A program made the translations under genes and the position numbers. A stretch of DNA of 64,000 nt from Terrimonas sp937888905 (GTDB taxonomy: Bacteria; Bacteroidota; Bacteroidia; Chitinophagales; Chitinophagaceae), in NCBI GenBank assembly GCA_937888905.1, contig CALATA010000006.1:1-64000 (forward strand), in the 5' to 3' direction. The notes under the pieces were generated by a model that was not told where the DNA came from, did no database searches, and worked only from the letters and a program-made list of their open reading frames with translations. Within the stretch, counting starts at the first letter, position 1. Each line of letters opens with the position of its first letter. Shown here piece by piece: positions 8,025 to 15,870 of this stretch.

Positions 8025-9055
8025 TGAAAAAAAACAACGTTTTCCGCTATCTCCATTTTGATTACTATTCGGCTACTCCCAAATATCTCCAGCTTGCGCA
8101 TTGTATTATCAAAGCGATCGGGCAGGGACAGATACAGTTGGAGGAAACGTTGCCTTCCATCAACGAACTGAGTTTTGAGTTTGAAATATCGCGGGACACG
8201 GCGGAAAAAGGGTACAAGTATCTCAAAAATCTCGGCGTGCTTGGATCCGTTCCCGGTAAAGGATATTATGTGAAAAGCGTGGATGTGCGCCAGGAGCTGA
8301 AGATATTCCTGCTCTTCAACAAACTCAGTCCGCATAAAAAAATCATCTACGATGCGTTGGTAGCGGCATTGGGCGACAGGGCATCGGTTGATTTTTATAT
8401 CTATAACAACGATTTTGATTTTTTCAAACGGCTGATCCAGAATGCCGGCAGCGACTATACGCATTACGTGATCATTCCGCATTTCATGGAAGGCGGAGAG
8501 AATGCGCACGAGGTGATCAATGCATTACCCAAAGAAAAACTGATCCTGCTGGACAAACTGGTGCCCGGCGTGGCGGGGGAATACGGCGCGGTGTATGAGA
8601 ATTTTGAAAAAGATATTTATGGTGCATTGGAGCAGGCACTGCCGCAACTGGAAAAATATCATACCCTGAAAATCATTGTGCCGGCCTACACCTATCATCC
8701 GGATGAGATCGTGAAAGGGTTCTCACGATTCTGCACGCAATATGCGTTCAACAGCCGGGTGGTACACAAGATCACGCAGGAGCCGATCAAGGACGGAGAG
8801 GCGTATATCAACCTGATGGAAGATGACCTGGTATTCCTGATCGAAAAGATCATGGCCACCCGCCTGAAAGTCGGAAAAAATGTGGGCGTCATCTCTTACA
8901 ACGAAACGCCTTTGAAAAAGATCATTCTGAACGGCATCACGACCATCTCCACCGACTTCCAGATGATGGGAGAAAAGACCGCCGAACTGATCCTTCAGAA
9001 CTCAACACAGCATATCGAAATTCCTTTTTACCTGACGATGCGCGCATCACTCTGA
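8024..9055 (+). CDS. GntR-family regulator with PBP-like sensor, likely for rhamnose
   Basis: 343 aa from ATG-8024; the in-frame TTG at 8018 is rejected. Residues about 8-80 are a GntR winged helix (YLQLAHCIIKAIGQGQI, LPSINELSFEFEISRDTAEKGYKYL, VPGKGYYV). The rest resembles a type-1 periplasmic-binding-protein fold (IIPHFMEGGENAHEVINAL, LILLDKLVPGV, VGVISYNETPLKKIILNGITTISTDFQMMG), as in LacI-like sensors. It is divergent from rhaT, so a rhamnose-responsive regulator of this locus is the natural reading. The effector is inferred. No convincing operator was found; TGGT-N12-ACCA near 7895-7914 is weak. Confidence 0.8.
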   Translation: MKKNNVFRYLHFDYYSATPKYLQLAHCIIKAIGQGQIQLEETLPSINELSFEFEISRDTAEKGYKYLKNLGVLGSVPGKGYYVKSVDVRQELKIFLLFNKLSPHKKIIYDALVAALGDRASVDFYIYNNDFDFFKRLIQNAGSDYTHYVIIPHFMEGGENAHEVINALPKEKLILLDKLVPGVAGEYGAVYENFEKDIYGALEQALPQLEKYHTLKIIVPAYTYHPDEIVKGFSRFCTQYAFNSRVVHKITQEPIKDGEAYINLMEDDLVFLIEKIMATRLKVGKNVGVISYNETPLKKIILNGITTISTDFQMMGEKTAELILQNSTQHIEIPFYLTMRASL

Positions 9056-9087
9056 TCCGCTTGCGCAACGTTTGTTATCTTGCAGCC

Positions 9088-9729
9088 ATGGAAATTGTAG
9101 CAGCTAATTATGTGATCAGTAGTGCAACGTATAAGCAATGTCCTCCTGCGGACAAGGCGGAATATGCTTTTATCGGCCGCAGTAACGTGGGCAAATCGTC
9201 GCTGATCAACATGCTCTGCAACAAAAAGGGCCTGGCTAAAACTTCGGCTTCTCCCGGCAAAACGCAACTGATTAATCATTTTAAAATTGAATCCACTCGC
9301 ACGGGCCGTTCGGCAGCGCGGGATCACTGGTACCTGGTGGATTTGCCAGGATACGGGTATGCGGTTCAGTCCAAGTCTACCCGCAATAACTGGGAGAACA
9401 TGATCGAATCCTATATCCGCAAGCGGGAAAACCTGGTGAACCTGTTTGTGCTGATTGATAGCCGTCATGATCCGCAAAAGATTGATTTAGAATTTGTTAA
9501 TAGCCTGGGAGAATGGGAAGTGCCGTTTTCGGTAGTTTTTACCAAAGCAGACAAAAACAAACCGGGGGCTACCCGCCGCAATGTGGAGGCTTTTCTGAAC
9601 AGTCTTCGTGAAACCTGGGAGGAGCTTCCTCCGTATTTTGTAACATCTGCGGTGGACAAAACAGGCCGGAAAGAAATGATGGAATTTATCGAGGGATTAA
9701 ATAAGAGTTTTTTGAGTACGGGAGGGTGA
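9088..9729 (+). CDS. engB: Ribosome-biogenesis GTPase EngB (YihA/YsxC)
   Basis: 213 aa from ATG-9088; the upstream in-frame TTG (9061) is rejected on family length. GTPase needed for 50S subunit assembly. G1 is GRSNVGKSS (about residues 30-38), G3 is DLPGYG, G4 is TKAD and G5 is TSAVDKTG. An insertion STRTGRSAARDH before G3 is somewhat longer than in E. coli. TTATCTTGC ends about 5 nt before the ATG, a variant of the -7 element, so a leaderless mRNA is possible. Confidence 0.95.
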   Translation: MEIVAANYVISSATYKQCPPADKAEYAFIGRSNVGKSSLINMLCNKKGLAKTSASPGKTQLINHFKIESTRTGRSAARDHWYLVDLPGYGYAVQSKSTRNNWENMIESYIRKRENLVNLFVLIDSRHDPQKIDLEFVNSLGEWEVPFSVVFTKADKNKPGATRRNVEAFLNSLRETWEELPPYFVTSAVDKTGRKEMMEFIEGLNKSFLSTGG

Positions 9730-9787
9730 AAAAACCGTATAATATATTTAAAATTAATCCCCTATCTTGCACCCTATTAAGCCAGTT

Positions 9788-9988
9788 ATGAGAAAAATTT
9801 TATCCGAAAGAAACATCGCGGCGATATTATTTGTAATGGTACTGGTTGTATTCTCCATTGCCCAATCCGAGACGAAAAAGATGGGTATCATGAATGCAGG
9901 TTTGAGCACAGCAATTGAAAAGAAGGCGCCCGCCTCTCTCGCTGACCAAACTTCGAAGCCTGTGAGCTCTAAGCAGGCGGTTAATTAA
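9788..9988 (+). CDS. Small single-pass membrane protein, unknown function
   Basis: 66 aa from ATG-9788; a TTG at 9767 is rejected because it lies in a TATCTTG promoter-like element (9763-9769). It has a basic N-terminus, one hydrophobic helix (residues about 11-26, IAAILFVMVLVVFSIA) and a polar, Ser/Ala/Lys-rich tail. This could be a membrane anchor or an uncleaved signal sequence. It follows engB by 58 bp. I recognise no family. Confidence 0.5.
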   Translation: MRKILSERNIAAILFVMVLVVFSIAQSETKKMGIMNAGLSTAIEKKAPASLADQTSKPVSSKQAVN

Positions 9989-10012
9989 CAATGATTAGTT
10001 AGGCTATTTATT

Positions 10013-10135
10013 CGAATGTGGAAATGTGGCCCGCGTTCCGCGGTCGTGTGTAAATGTGATAGTAGAGAACATGGGCTGTTTCATTTTCACATTTACACAT
10101 TCGCCATGGCGACACATTTACACATTATACAGGGG
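10013..10135. repeat. Intergenic repeat family F with two hairpins, between convergent genes
   Basis: Two ATGTGnAAATGTG words flank a hairpin (CCGCG-TTC-CGCGG). After about 40 nt, two inverted words (CACATTTACACATT) flank another palindrome (CGCCATGGCG). The shared word GGCTGTT is at 10074-10080. It separates the small membrane protein (+) from the YkuK-type gene (-). The remainder of the gap to 10191 has a GC-rich stem (CGGGG/CCCCG near 10155) but no clear terminator. Confidence 0.7.
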
Positions 10136-10191
10136 TGACAAAGCCGCTGGCGGGGTGGCCCCCGTCAAAAAAACAATTCTCCGGGGAATAA

Positions 10192-10665
10192 TCAGTTCAC
10201 GATTCTGTCTGCACAGCAACTGCTGGCAAAAGCTTCCGGTTTGGCTTTGAAGGCAAAGCCCATACCCAGTATATAACCGGTGGCTTCACGCAATGCATCA
10301 TTACTCTTGAACTGCGGGTTGGTGTTGATGTCGGCATGCACTTCCATGTCCACATCATACGTTGTAAACAACGCGCAGAGTTCGTAAGCAATTTCGATAC
10401 TCTTGGCTACTTCGGTGAGCATACGCTCCTTGATGGTGAACTGCTGACGGGTCTTGTCGTTGTGAATGAACATAAACCCGCCGTGGCCCTCCCGCAGAAA
10501 GACGATAACGGTGGCAAATTCTGTTTCCTTTCCCTTTACCTGTGAATCGGTGCCGATACAAACCTTGAGCCGGTAGCCGGCTGCTGTTTCGCGTTTGATG
10601 GCGTTTTCTACCGCGTGGATAATGGGAAGCTCGATCAGATCGCCATTGAATTTTCTCCAGCGCAT
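10192..10665 (-). CDS. YkuK-type RNase H-like protein (DUF458)
   Basis: 157 aa. LKVCIGTDSQVKG near residues 33-45 supplies the first acidic residue of an RNase H-like fold. YELCALFTTYDVDMEVHADINTNPQFKSN and ATGYILGMGFAFKAKPEAFASSCCADRIVN match the C-terminal half of the YkuK family. Cellular role unknown; a nuclease role is inferred from the fold. Its ATG lies two bases after the U-tract of a perfect 13-bp terminator hairpin, so it needs read-through or a promoter I cannot see. Confidence 0.75.
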   Translation of the reverse strand: MRWRKFNGDLIELPIIHAVENAIKRETAAGYRLKVCIGTDSQVKGKETEFATVIVFLREGHGGFMFIHNDKTRQQFTIKERMLTEVAKSIEIAYELCALFTTYDVDMEVHADINTNPQFKSNDALREATGYILGMGFAFKAKPEAFASSCCADRIVN

Positions 10666-10666
10666 A

Positions 10667-10703
10667 TAAAAAGAGGTTTTCCTAAGTTACAGGAAAACCT
10701 CTT
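10667..10703 (-). terminator. Strong rho-independent terminator
   Basis: Arms AAGAGGTTTTCCT (10671-10683) and AGGAAAACCTCTT (10691-10703), 13 bp perfect, 7-nt loop, followed by a U-run in the minus direction. It ends the T9SS protease transcript and abuts the ATG of the next gene. Confidence 0.8.
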
Positions 10704-10727
10704 CATTAACAAAAGGGAACGGATTAT

Positions 10728-10745
10728 CGTTCTGTTAACAGAACG
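10728..10745. other. 18-bp perfect palindrome after the protease gene
   Basis: CGTTCTGTTAACAGAACG, centred on GTTAAC, 10 nt past the stop of the T9SS protease and 25 nt before the main terminator. It may be an extra 3' hairpin or a dyad binding site. Confidence 0.4.
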
Positions 10746-10754
10746 AAGAAGGGC

Positions 10755-12362
10755 TCAGGGTTTAAGCAGTTTGTCGGTCCACTGGTTAGTTCCGTCAGTG
10801 AATCGGATTATATACAGACCGCTTGTAGCGGTGTGAATGTTCAGGGTGTTGAGGCCATTGGTCAACTGTCCGCGGGCTACCAGGCGTCCGCTGTAGTCGA
10901 GCAGTTGATAGTCGTAGCGACCAGGGCTGTTTACTTTCAGTGCGTCGCCGGTCCAGGTATTGCTCACCAGTTTGGGTGCTGCTTCCGATCCGTCCTGGCG
11001 GATGCTGATCACATTAGAGTAATACTGGCGTCCGTTGTCAAATGTCACATTCAGGCGGTACAGCACGGTGCCGGCTACCGGAGGGCGGTAACCATAGCTG
11101 CGGTCGCCGGTGGCGAGATTGGCCAATGTCTGGAAGCTGCGTCCGTCTGAAGAAGCTTCGAGTACCAGGTTGGTAATGGCTTCGTCGGCGTCGATGATCC
11201 AGTTGAGCTGATGACGGTCGCCGCGCAGTGTGCCGCTCAATTCGAGCGTGCGCAATGGTAACGGGTTGCCCGAGGTAGCTATGCGCGCCTCAAGGGCATA
11301 AGAACCAAGGCTCGCGTAGGCCGGTGCATATTGATTACCTCTGCCTTCAACTTTAAGATAATAAGTGCCGGCGTTGAGCGTGGTATCCACCAGCGAGTTG
11401 AGCAAAGCACCGGGGTTGTAGACATCCAGTACCTGCTGGCTGCCTCCATACAGGGTAACCTGCATATCGAGGTCGGAACCGGCGTTGCCGCTGCCAACAT
11501 TATAAGGAACTGCATCCAGTTTGAAATTACCGCCAACAGGCAGGGTAAAGCGGATATAGTCCTGGTCGCCGGTACGTTCGATCACGCCGTTGATCTTGAA
11601 TTGACCTGCATTGAAATTAGTCACGGTTGCGGCGGTAAATGTTCCGCCATGATCATCCACACGATAACCAAAGCCATTGGCCGAAGAAGTGATAATGGCC
11701 AGATCACTCTGATAGTTGGTGCAACCATGTGAGTTGGCACCATTGTGCCAGAGGGTGAAGTTGCGGTAGTAGCCTACACCCATAATAGGTGCCCAGCCGA
11801 TCTCTCCATCGCCCACACCGGCGTTGTAGTCGGTAACCTTGTTGCAGTTGCCATCGTACTGCGACTGGTGATACAGTCCCAATGTGTGGCCTGCTTCGTG
11901 GGAAATGGCTTCGGCGATATTCTTTACGTTGTTGTTGAGCAACGCAGAGAACACGAAGGCCGGGCTGTCATCACCCCAGCTAAAGGAACCAACAAAACCC
12001 ACTCCGCCGGCTGAACTGCCATACCACTGGTGTGTGGGAGTGATGATCACACGCATACGTTGCAGTTGGGGAGCGGCGGTGTAGCGCGCAGGATCAGTGG
12101 TGATGTTGATGTTGAAAGGCCGGTAGTCTTCGGCCACGCGGTTAACGATCTCCGTGATCTGTGCGGCATCCAGTGTGGCGGCGGCACAGTTGATGGGACC
12201 ATTATAATTCCAGCTTGTGCCTTCAACGTTGTGACCGTCGAAGTCGAGCAGGATAACGGCGCGCGCGGAAGGATAGCTGTTAAGAACAGGCACCTGTGCG
12301 GCGGCAATAAAAGTGTAGGTACAGCAACAAGCTAATACACAAAAGCGTAAAAACTTTTTCAT
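10755..12362 (-). CDS. Secreted zinc metalloprotease (metzincin) with T9SS tail
   Basis: 535 aa. Signal peptide of about 22 residues (cleavage after AAA-Q). The protease core has the metzincin zinc site HEAGHTLGLYH (residues 155-165; ligands H155, H159, H165; catalytic E156) and a Met-turn PIMGVGYY near 192-199. A beta-rich region with GDQDYIRFTLPVGG (pre-peptidase/PPC-like, about 260-360) follows. The C-terminal 80 residues (YDYQLLDYSGRLVARGQL...GLYIIRF) are a T9SS sorting domain. Likely exported across the outer membrane to digest proteins. Just downstream of a 160-aa secreted protein that may be its partner. Confidence 0.85.
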   Translation of the reverse strand: MKKFLRFCVLACCCTYTFIAAAQVPVLNSYPSARAVILLDFDGHNVEGTSWNYNGPINCAAATLDAAQITEIVNRVAEDYRPFNINITTDPARYTAAPQLQRMRVIITPTHQWYGSSAGGVGFVGSFSWGDDSPAFVFSALLNNNVKNIAEAISHEAGHTLGLYHQSQYDGNCNKVTDYNAGVGDGEIGWAPIMGVGYYRNFTLWHNGANSHGCTNYQSDLAIITSSANGFGYRVDDHGGTFTAATVTNFNAGQFKINGVIERTGDQDYIRFTLPVGGNFKLDAVPYNVGSGNAGSDLDMQVTLYGGSQQVLDVYNPGALLNSLVDTTLNAGTYYLKVEGRGNQYAPAYASLGSYALEARIATSGNPLPLRTLELSGTLRGDRHQLNWIIDADEAITNLVLEASSDGRSFQTLANLATGDRSYGYRPPVAGTVLYRLNVTFDNGRQYYSNVISIRQDGSEAAPKLVSNTWTGDALKVNSPGRYDYQLLDYSGRLVARGQLTNGLNTLNIHTATSGLYIIRFTDGTNQWTDKLLKP

Positions 12363-12436
12363 ACAGTTTGGATTTCGGGATTCGAAAGGATACTTGGAAT
12401 ACTTGGATCGTAGGGATATGGATTTAAAAACGGGCG

Positions 12437-12919
12437 CTATTCATTCACCAGGTCGTAAAAACCTCGCTTCACGAAGTAATACTGACCTTTCTCCTGCTTT
12501 AGCTCCAGCAGATCACCATGCTCCATGCTGATGATGCGACCGGTATAACTTACCGTTCCACGATCATCCTTAATGGCAGACACAGTAACTGTGGCACCGC
12601 GGAATTCATTTGAGCGGAATACAATACTCCGGAGGTTTCCGTTGTACTTGCTGGCAGAAGATGTGATTTCGCCGCTGAGGGTGTTGGTTTTGCCTCCCTG
12701 GATCTGTAAGCGGGCTGTTTTGGTGTCAGTTGGTATTTGCAGCAATTTCTGCAAATCCTCAACCTGAACGGCAACCTTGGAAGGAAGCTGATCAAACAGT
12801 TTCGGCTTGTTATAATCCGGCTCTCTGAGCGGGATCTGGGATTTTTGCTCCTGGGCACTTGACACCAGGGCGCATAGGCATACGAGAAGGGTCACCCCTG
12901 CGGTTTTTCGGATGGACAT
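12437..12919 (-). CDS. Small secreted protein, unknown function
   Basis: 160 aa with a cleavable signal peptide (residues 1-22, SSAQ). The mature part has a hydrophobic LPSKVAVQVEDLQKLL helix followed by beta-rich sequence (GGKTNTLSGEITSS, RGATVTVSAIKDDRGTVSYTGRII). No catalytic motif is visible. It precedes the T9SS metzincin by 74 bp on the same strand, so an inhibitor, chaperone or detached pro-region is conceivable, but this rests on proximity alone. The 216-bp upstream gap has a near-tandem GATACGAGTAC duplication (about 12991-13013) and a short dyad TTAAAC/GTTTAA at 12926-12942. Confidence 0.6.
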   Translation of the reverse strand: MSIRKTAGVTLLVCLCALVSSAQEQKSQIPLREPDYNKPKLFDQLPSKVAVQVEDLQKLLQIPTDTKTARLQIQGGKTNTLSGEITSSASKYNGNLRSIVFRSNEFRGATVTVSAIKDDRGTVSYTGRIISMEHGDLLELKQEKGQYYFVKRGFYDLVNE

Positions 12920-13135
12920 AGACTTAAACTTTTGGTTTAAAAGAATACGGTACCAACAGCTGGATTAGGGCTGTAGTTTTCAGGGGGGACGGAGATACGA
13001 GTACGAGATACGAGTACAAGATTCACGAATATTCTAAACACACACAAGGTTCAGACCCTACTAAAATCGAAAATTAAGGGCTAATACCTTATTCATGTTC
13101 GTACAAATCCTATGCCTATGGTGTTGATTTACGGT

Positions 13136-13504
13136 CTAGTACTGGTTAGTACTTAGCATGACCAGCGTGCAAGCATGTAGTGTCTCGATGCCCTGTTCAC
13201 GGGCTTTTGACGCGAGTTCATCATTTTCTGTACCCGGGTTGAAAATGATCCTTTCGGGATGGAGGGAGAGGATATAATCGTAGTATTCCTGCTGGTGTTG
13301 AGGATTGAGATAGAGAGTAACGGTGTCGATATCTGAAGCGGCTACTTTGTCTTTAGTAATGGCTACATCACCCACCTGGCCGGGCTTTCTGCCAATACCG
13401 ACCACCGGATGCCCCGCTGCCTGCAGACGTTGCAGCGCGAGGTAGCTGTAGCGGTTAGGATTATCAGATGCGCCCAACACCAGTGTTTTTTTCTTTTCCC
13501 TCAT
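13136..13504 (-). CDS. CoA-binding domain protein (CoA_binding_2 family)
   Basis: 122 aa, essentially one Rossmann-like domain. LVLGASDNPNRYSYLALQRLQAAGHPVVGIGRKPG is the nucleotide-binding half. IIFNPGTENDELASKAREQGIETLHACTLVML is the C-terminal half typical of small YccU-like CoA-binding proteins. Biological role unknown. It sits 19 bp downstream of the TIGR01777 epimerase, so it is probably co-transcribed. Confidence 0.8.
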   Translation of the reverse strand: MREKKKTLVLGASDNPNRYSYLALQRLQAAGHPVVGIGRKPGQVGDVAITKDKVAASDIDTVTLYLNPQHQQEYYDYILSLHPERIIFNPGTENDELASKAREQGIETLHACTLVMLSTNQY

Positions 13505-13523
13505 GCTATAAAGTTACGAAGAA

Positions 13524-14507
13524 TTAAAACAAGTGATATTGCCGCCGGGGCACCTGGCTGATGATGTTGTTGAAAGCAGCAGGTAATTCCGCATAGCGAA
13601 ATGTGAAGCCTGTATCCAGGATGCGCGTAGGAACGACCCAGCGGCTTTTTACGACCAGTTCTGCTTCCGTGCCGATCAATGCTCCGCCTGCACGCAGCAG
13701 CCAGGCAGGGGCCGGTAAACCCCAGCGGTGACCGGTGGCTTGCCTGAGAGTTTTCATAAACACCGCGTTGGTGACGGGATTGGGTGAACTGCAATTGAAG
13801 GTGCCTTCCAGTTCAGGGTGATTGGCGATCCATTCGATCATGCGGGCGAGGTCTTCGCTGTGTACCCAGCTAAACCGCTGCTTTCCGCTGCCCTGCGTAC
13901 CGCCCAATTTGAAGCGTAGCAAATTGAAATAAGGAATGAGTACGCCACCTGCGCCTAATGTTATAGCCATGCGCAGTGCTGCTTTACGGGTGTGTGGTGT
14001 CTGCTGTGCATAAAATATCTTTTCCCATTGCTGGCACACATCCACAGAAAAGCCAGGATGAAACTCGCCGGTAAACTCATCCTGTGGCCGGTCTTCTGCA
14101 TGGCGATATATCGTAGCGGAAGAAGCATTGATCCATAAGGCCGGAGGAATTTTACACAAAGCAATGGCCTCGCCCAATACTTCAACGGCCTGCAGGCGGC
14201 TTTCGAGGATCGCTTTTTTATTGGTTTCCGTATAACGGCAATTAACGGTGCGGCCGGCGAGGTTGATGAGCAGGTCTGCATCTTCCAATTCGCTGACCCA
14301 GGGCCCGGTGGTGCGGGCATCCCAATGTATGATGCGGACTGGTCGGGCATTAGCGGGAAGCGAGAGGTGATGATGATTGCGGTTGTTATCCGCATCCGTT
14401 AATTGCCTGGACAGGATAACTATATCATGTTGCGGAGAAAAATAACGGCAGAGTTCTTCTCCGATAAATCCGCTGCCGCCGGCGATGATGATTTTATTTG
14501 TTTTCAT
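13524..14507 (-). CDS. TIGR01777-family NAD(P)-dependent epimerase-like protein
   Basis: 327 aa. Extended-SDR fold: IIIAGGSGFIGEEL at the N-terminus (GGxGFIG), LINLAGRTVNCRYTETNKKAILESR (family signature) and FSWVHSEDLARMIEWI. The usual Tyr-x-x-x-Lys is not obvious, in line with this family's poorly defined chemistry. The start overlaps the end of the upstream membrane-protein gene by 14 nt, so it ends a minus-strand operon of three small membrane proteins. A distant paralog is at 55867-56799. Confidence 0.85.
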   Translation of the reverse strand: MKTNKIIIAGGSGFIGEELCRYFSPQHDIVILSRQLTDADNNRNHHHLSLPANARPVRIIHWDARTTGPWVSELEDADLLINLAGRTVNCRYTETNKKAILESRLQAVEVLGEAIALCKIPPALWINASSATIYRHAEDRPQDEFTGEFHPGFSVDVCQQWEKIFYAQQTPHTRKAALRMAITLGAGGVLIPYFNLLRFKLGGTQGSGKQRFSWVHSEDLARMIEWIANHPELEGTFNCSSPNPVTNAVFMKTLRQATGHRWGLPAPAWLLRAGGALIGTEAELVVKSRWVVPTRILDTGFTFRYAELPAAFNNIISQVPRRQYHLF

Positions 14508-14829
14508 GACGAATTAGGTTGAAGGTTTCAACGAGACAAAGTGCTGTATAGAAAGTGGCCATGACAGGGCCGGCAATAGGCAACACAGGATCAGCAATTA
14601 ACAGCATGATGAGCAGGGCGGGGAAAGTAAGCCAGTGATAAAAGCTTCTTACTGCCGGCAGGGGCCGTTGTGTAAAAAAATGTACGACCATGCTGATGAT
14701 ATGCCAGGCACCTATGAAGAATAGCAATACCAAAAGATCGGTTTCATTGTCTGCACCAAAACAATAATTGATGGTCCAGGCAAGCAGGAACACTGATATT
14801 GCGCAGTCGATGAGTTTAAAGATTTTCAT
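14494..14829 (-). CDS. Small four-helix membrane protein, paralog 1 of 3
   Basis: 111 aa with four predicted membrane segments. It shares with its two upstream neighbours an N-terminal I-D-x-A/T-x-x-V-x-L helix and the motif F-x-G-A-W-H-I-I-S-M-V-V-H-F-F. It overlaps the epimerase gene by 14 nt and the preceding paralog by 4 nt, which indicates coupled translation. Function unknown. The shared W-[QH]-[LI]-[LI]-S-x4-H motif suggests a conserved intramembrane site. Confidence 0.7.
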   Translation of the reverse strand: MKIFKLIDCAISVFLLAWTINYCFGADNETDLLVLLFFIGAWHIISMVVHFFTQRPLPAVRSFYHWLTFPALLIMLLIADPVLPIAGPVMATFYTALCLVETFNLIRHENK

Positions 14830-15233
14830 TGATAAGACTCTTTAGCCGCAGCTGTTCTTTTATTTTTTTTCACTTCACTAATGCAGATAGTCAGGTACCA
14901 GACAGCGATGAACGGCGTCACCACAAGTGCAGTACAGAAATAACCAAATGTTATGTCGTCTATTCTATTGGTTATATAAAATGATAACAGTGACAAAAGC
15001 AGACCAACGGGGACTATAATGCGGACTATATTCCAATATTTACGTCTATCCGGCGAAACAGGAGATTTATTGGCAAAGAACATATGGGTGAAACAACTCA
15101 GTAACTGCCAGGCACCGACAAAAAAATAGCCGGCTATAAAATTCAAATCCCGGTTGAAGCCAATGCCGTATACAAGAGCAGAAATGATCAGCAGTACTTG
15201 GACAGTAATATCAATTCTTTTGAATCGCAGCAT
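14826..15233 (-). CDS. Small four-helix membrane protein, paralog 2 of 3
   Basis: 135 aa with four membrane segments. Family motifs: RIDITVQVLLI at the N-terminus, FVGAWQLLSCFTHMFF in helix 2 and VVTPFIAVWYLTICISEVKK in the last helix, matching paralog 3 (VSPFYAIWYTFICVEEA). The C-terminus is a basic cytoplasmic tail. It overlaps paralog 1 by 4 nt and is separated from paralog 3 by a 198-bp gap with an inverted repeat. Confidence 0.7.
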   Translation of the reverse strand: MLRFKRIDITVQVLLIISALVYGIGFNRDLNFIAGYFFVGAWQLLSCFTHMFFANKSPVSPDRRKYWNIVRIIVPVGLLLSLLSFYITNRIDDITFGYFCTALVVTPFIAVWYLTICISEVKKNKRTAAAKESYQ

Positions 15234-15257
15234 GATGTCCTGGCTTTGGTAATATTT

Positions 15258-15383
15258 TTAAAAAGAAACGGAGGCGCCGCAGCAAATCAGACAGTCCGGA
15301 TGTTTCGACAGGTAAGTTATCAAAACACAATCGGTGAGCATGATAGCGGCTTGTAAAAGGGCGACGCTCCGTTTCTTTTGCAT
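15258..15383 (-). other. Possible 41-codon ORF bounded by a 13-bp inverted repeat
   Basis: ATG-15383 to TAA-15258 encodes 41 residues with four Cys, three of them clustered near the C-terminus (DCLICCG). The first and last codons lie in inverted arms AAAAGAAACGGAG (minus strand 15379-15367) and its complement (15261-15273), about 90 nt apart. It could be a small gene, a MITE-like remnant or a large RNA hairpin. There is no independent evidence of translation. Confidence 0.25.
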
Positions 15384-15431
15384 AAAATAGAACTTAATTG
15401 CGGTTGTAGATGTTAGCGAAAATTTAAATCG

Positions 15432-15803
15432 TTACCTGAATTGTATGAGTGCGCGTTTTTTCAATTGGGCGGCTTCTTCGACGCAGATGAACGTGTACCA
15501 GATAGCGTAAAAAGGGCTAACAAATAGTAAGGCAAAGAGAAAAAAGATGGCCAGGCTCAGCGGCAATGATATTATGCCGATGCCCAACGTCCAGGCAAGG
15601 GTACGCAGATAGTAGCGCCGTGCAGGTGAGGGGAGATAAGGATAAGGAGATACTGCATGAAAAAGAGCGCTTAATAATTGCCAGCCTCCAACTACCAGGT
15701 AACAATAGATAACACGATGATCCATCACTACCATGCTGTAGATCAGCGAACCTGCGATCAGGACTACCTGCATCGCTATGTCTATTTCCTTTATCCGCTT
15801 CAT
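15432..15803 (-). CDS. Small four-helix membrane protein, paralog 3 of 3
   Basis: 123 aa, first of the tandem set. KEIDIAMQVVLIAGSLIYS, then VVGGWQLLSALFHAV, two central hydrophobic helices and VSPFYAIWYTFICVEEAAQ. It is separated from the GbsR/MarR regulator by 67 bp on the same strand, so the regulator, three membrane proteins, epimerase and CoA-binding protein probably form one regulatory unit. Function unknown. Confidence 0.7.
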   Translation of the reverse strand: MKRIKEIDIAMQVVLIAGSLIYSMVVMDHRVIYCYLVVGGWQLLSALFHAVSPYPYLPSPARRYYLRTLAWTLGIGIISLPLSLAIFFLFALLFVSPFYAIWYTFICVEEAAQLKKRALIQFR

Positions 15804-15870
15804 GATCTATATATTTTAAATTTTCAGAAAAAATTGAAAGAATATCTTTTTAAAAAAAGCCCGGAGGCTT

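Noticed and set aside
10150..10190. Terminator for the YkuK-type gene in the GC-rich stem near 10155
   Set aside because: The stem is imperfect, and the U-run on the minus strand precedes rather than follows it.
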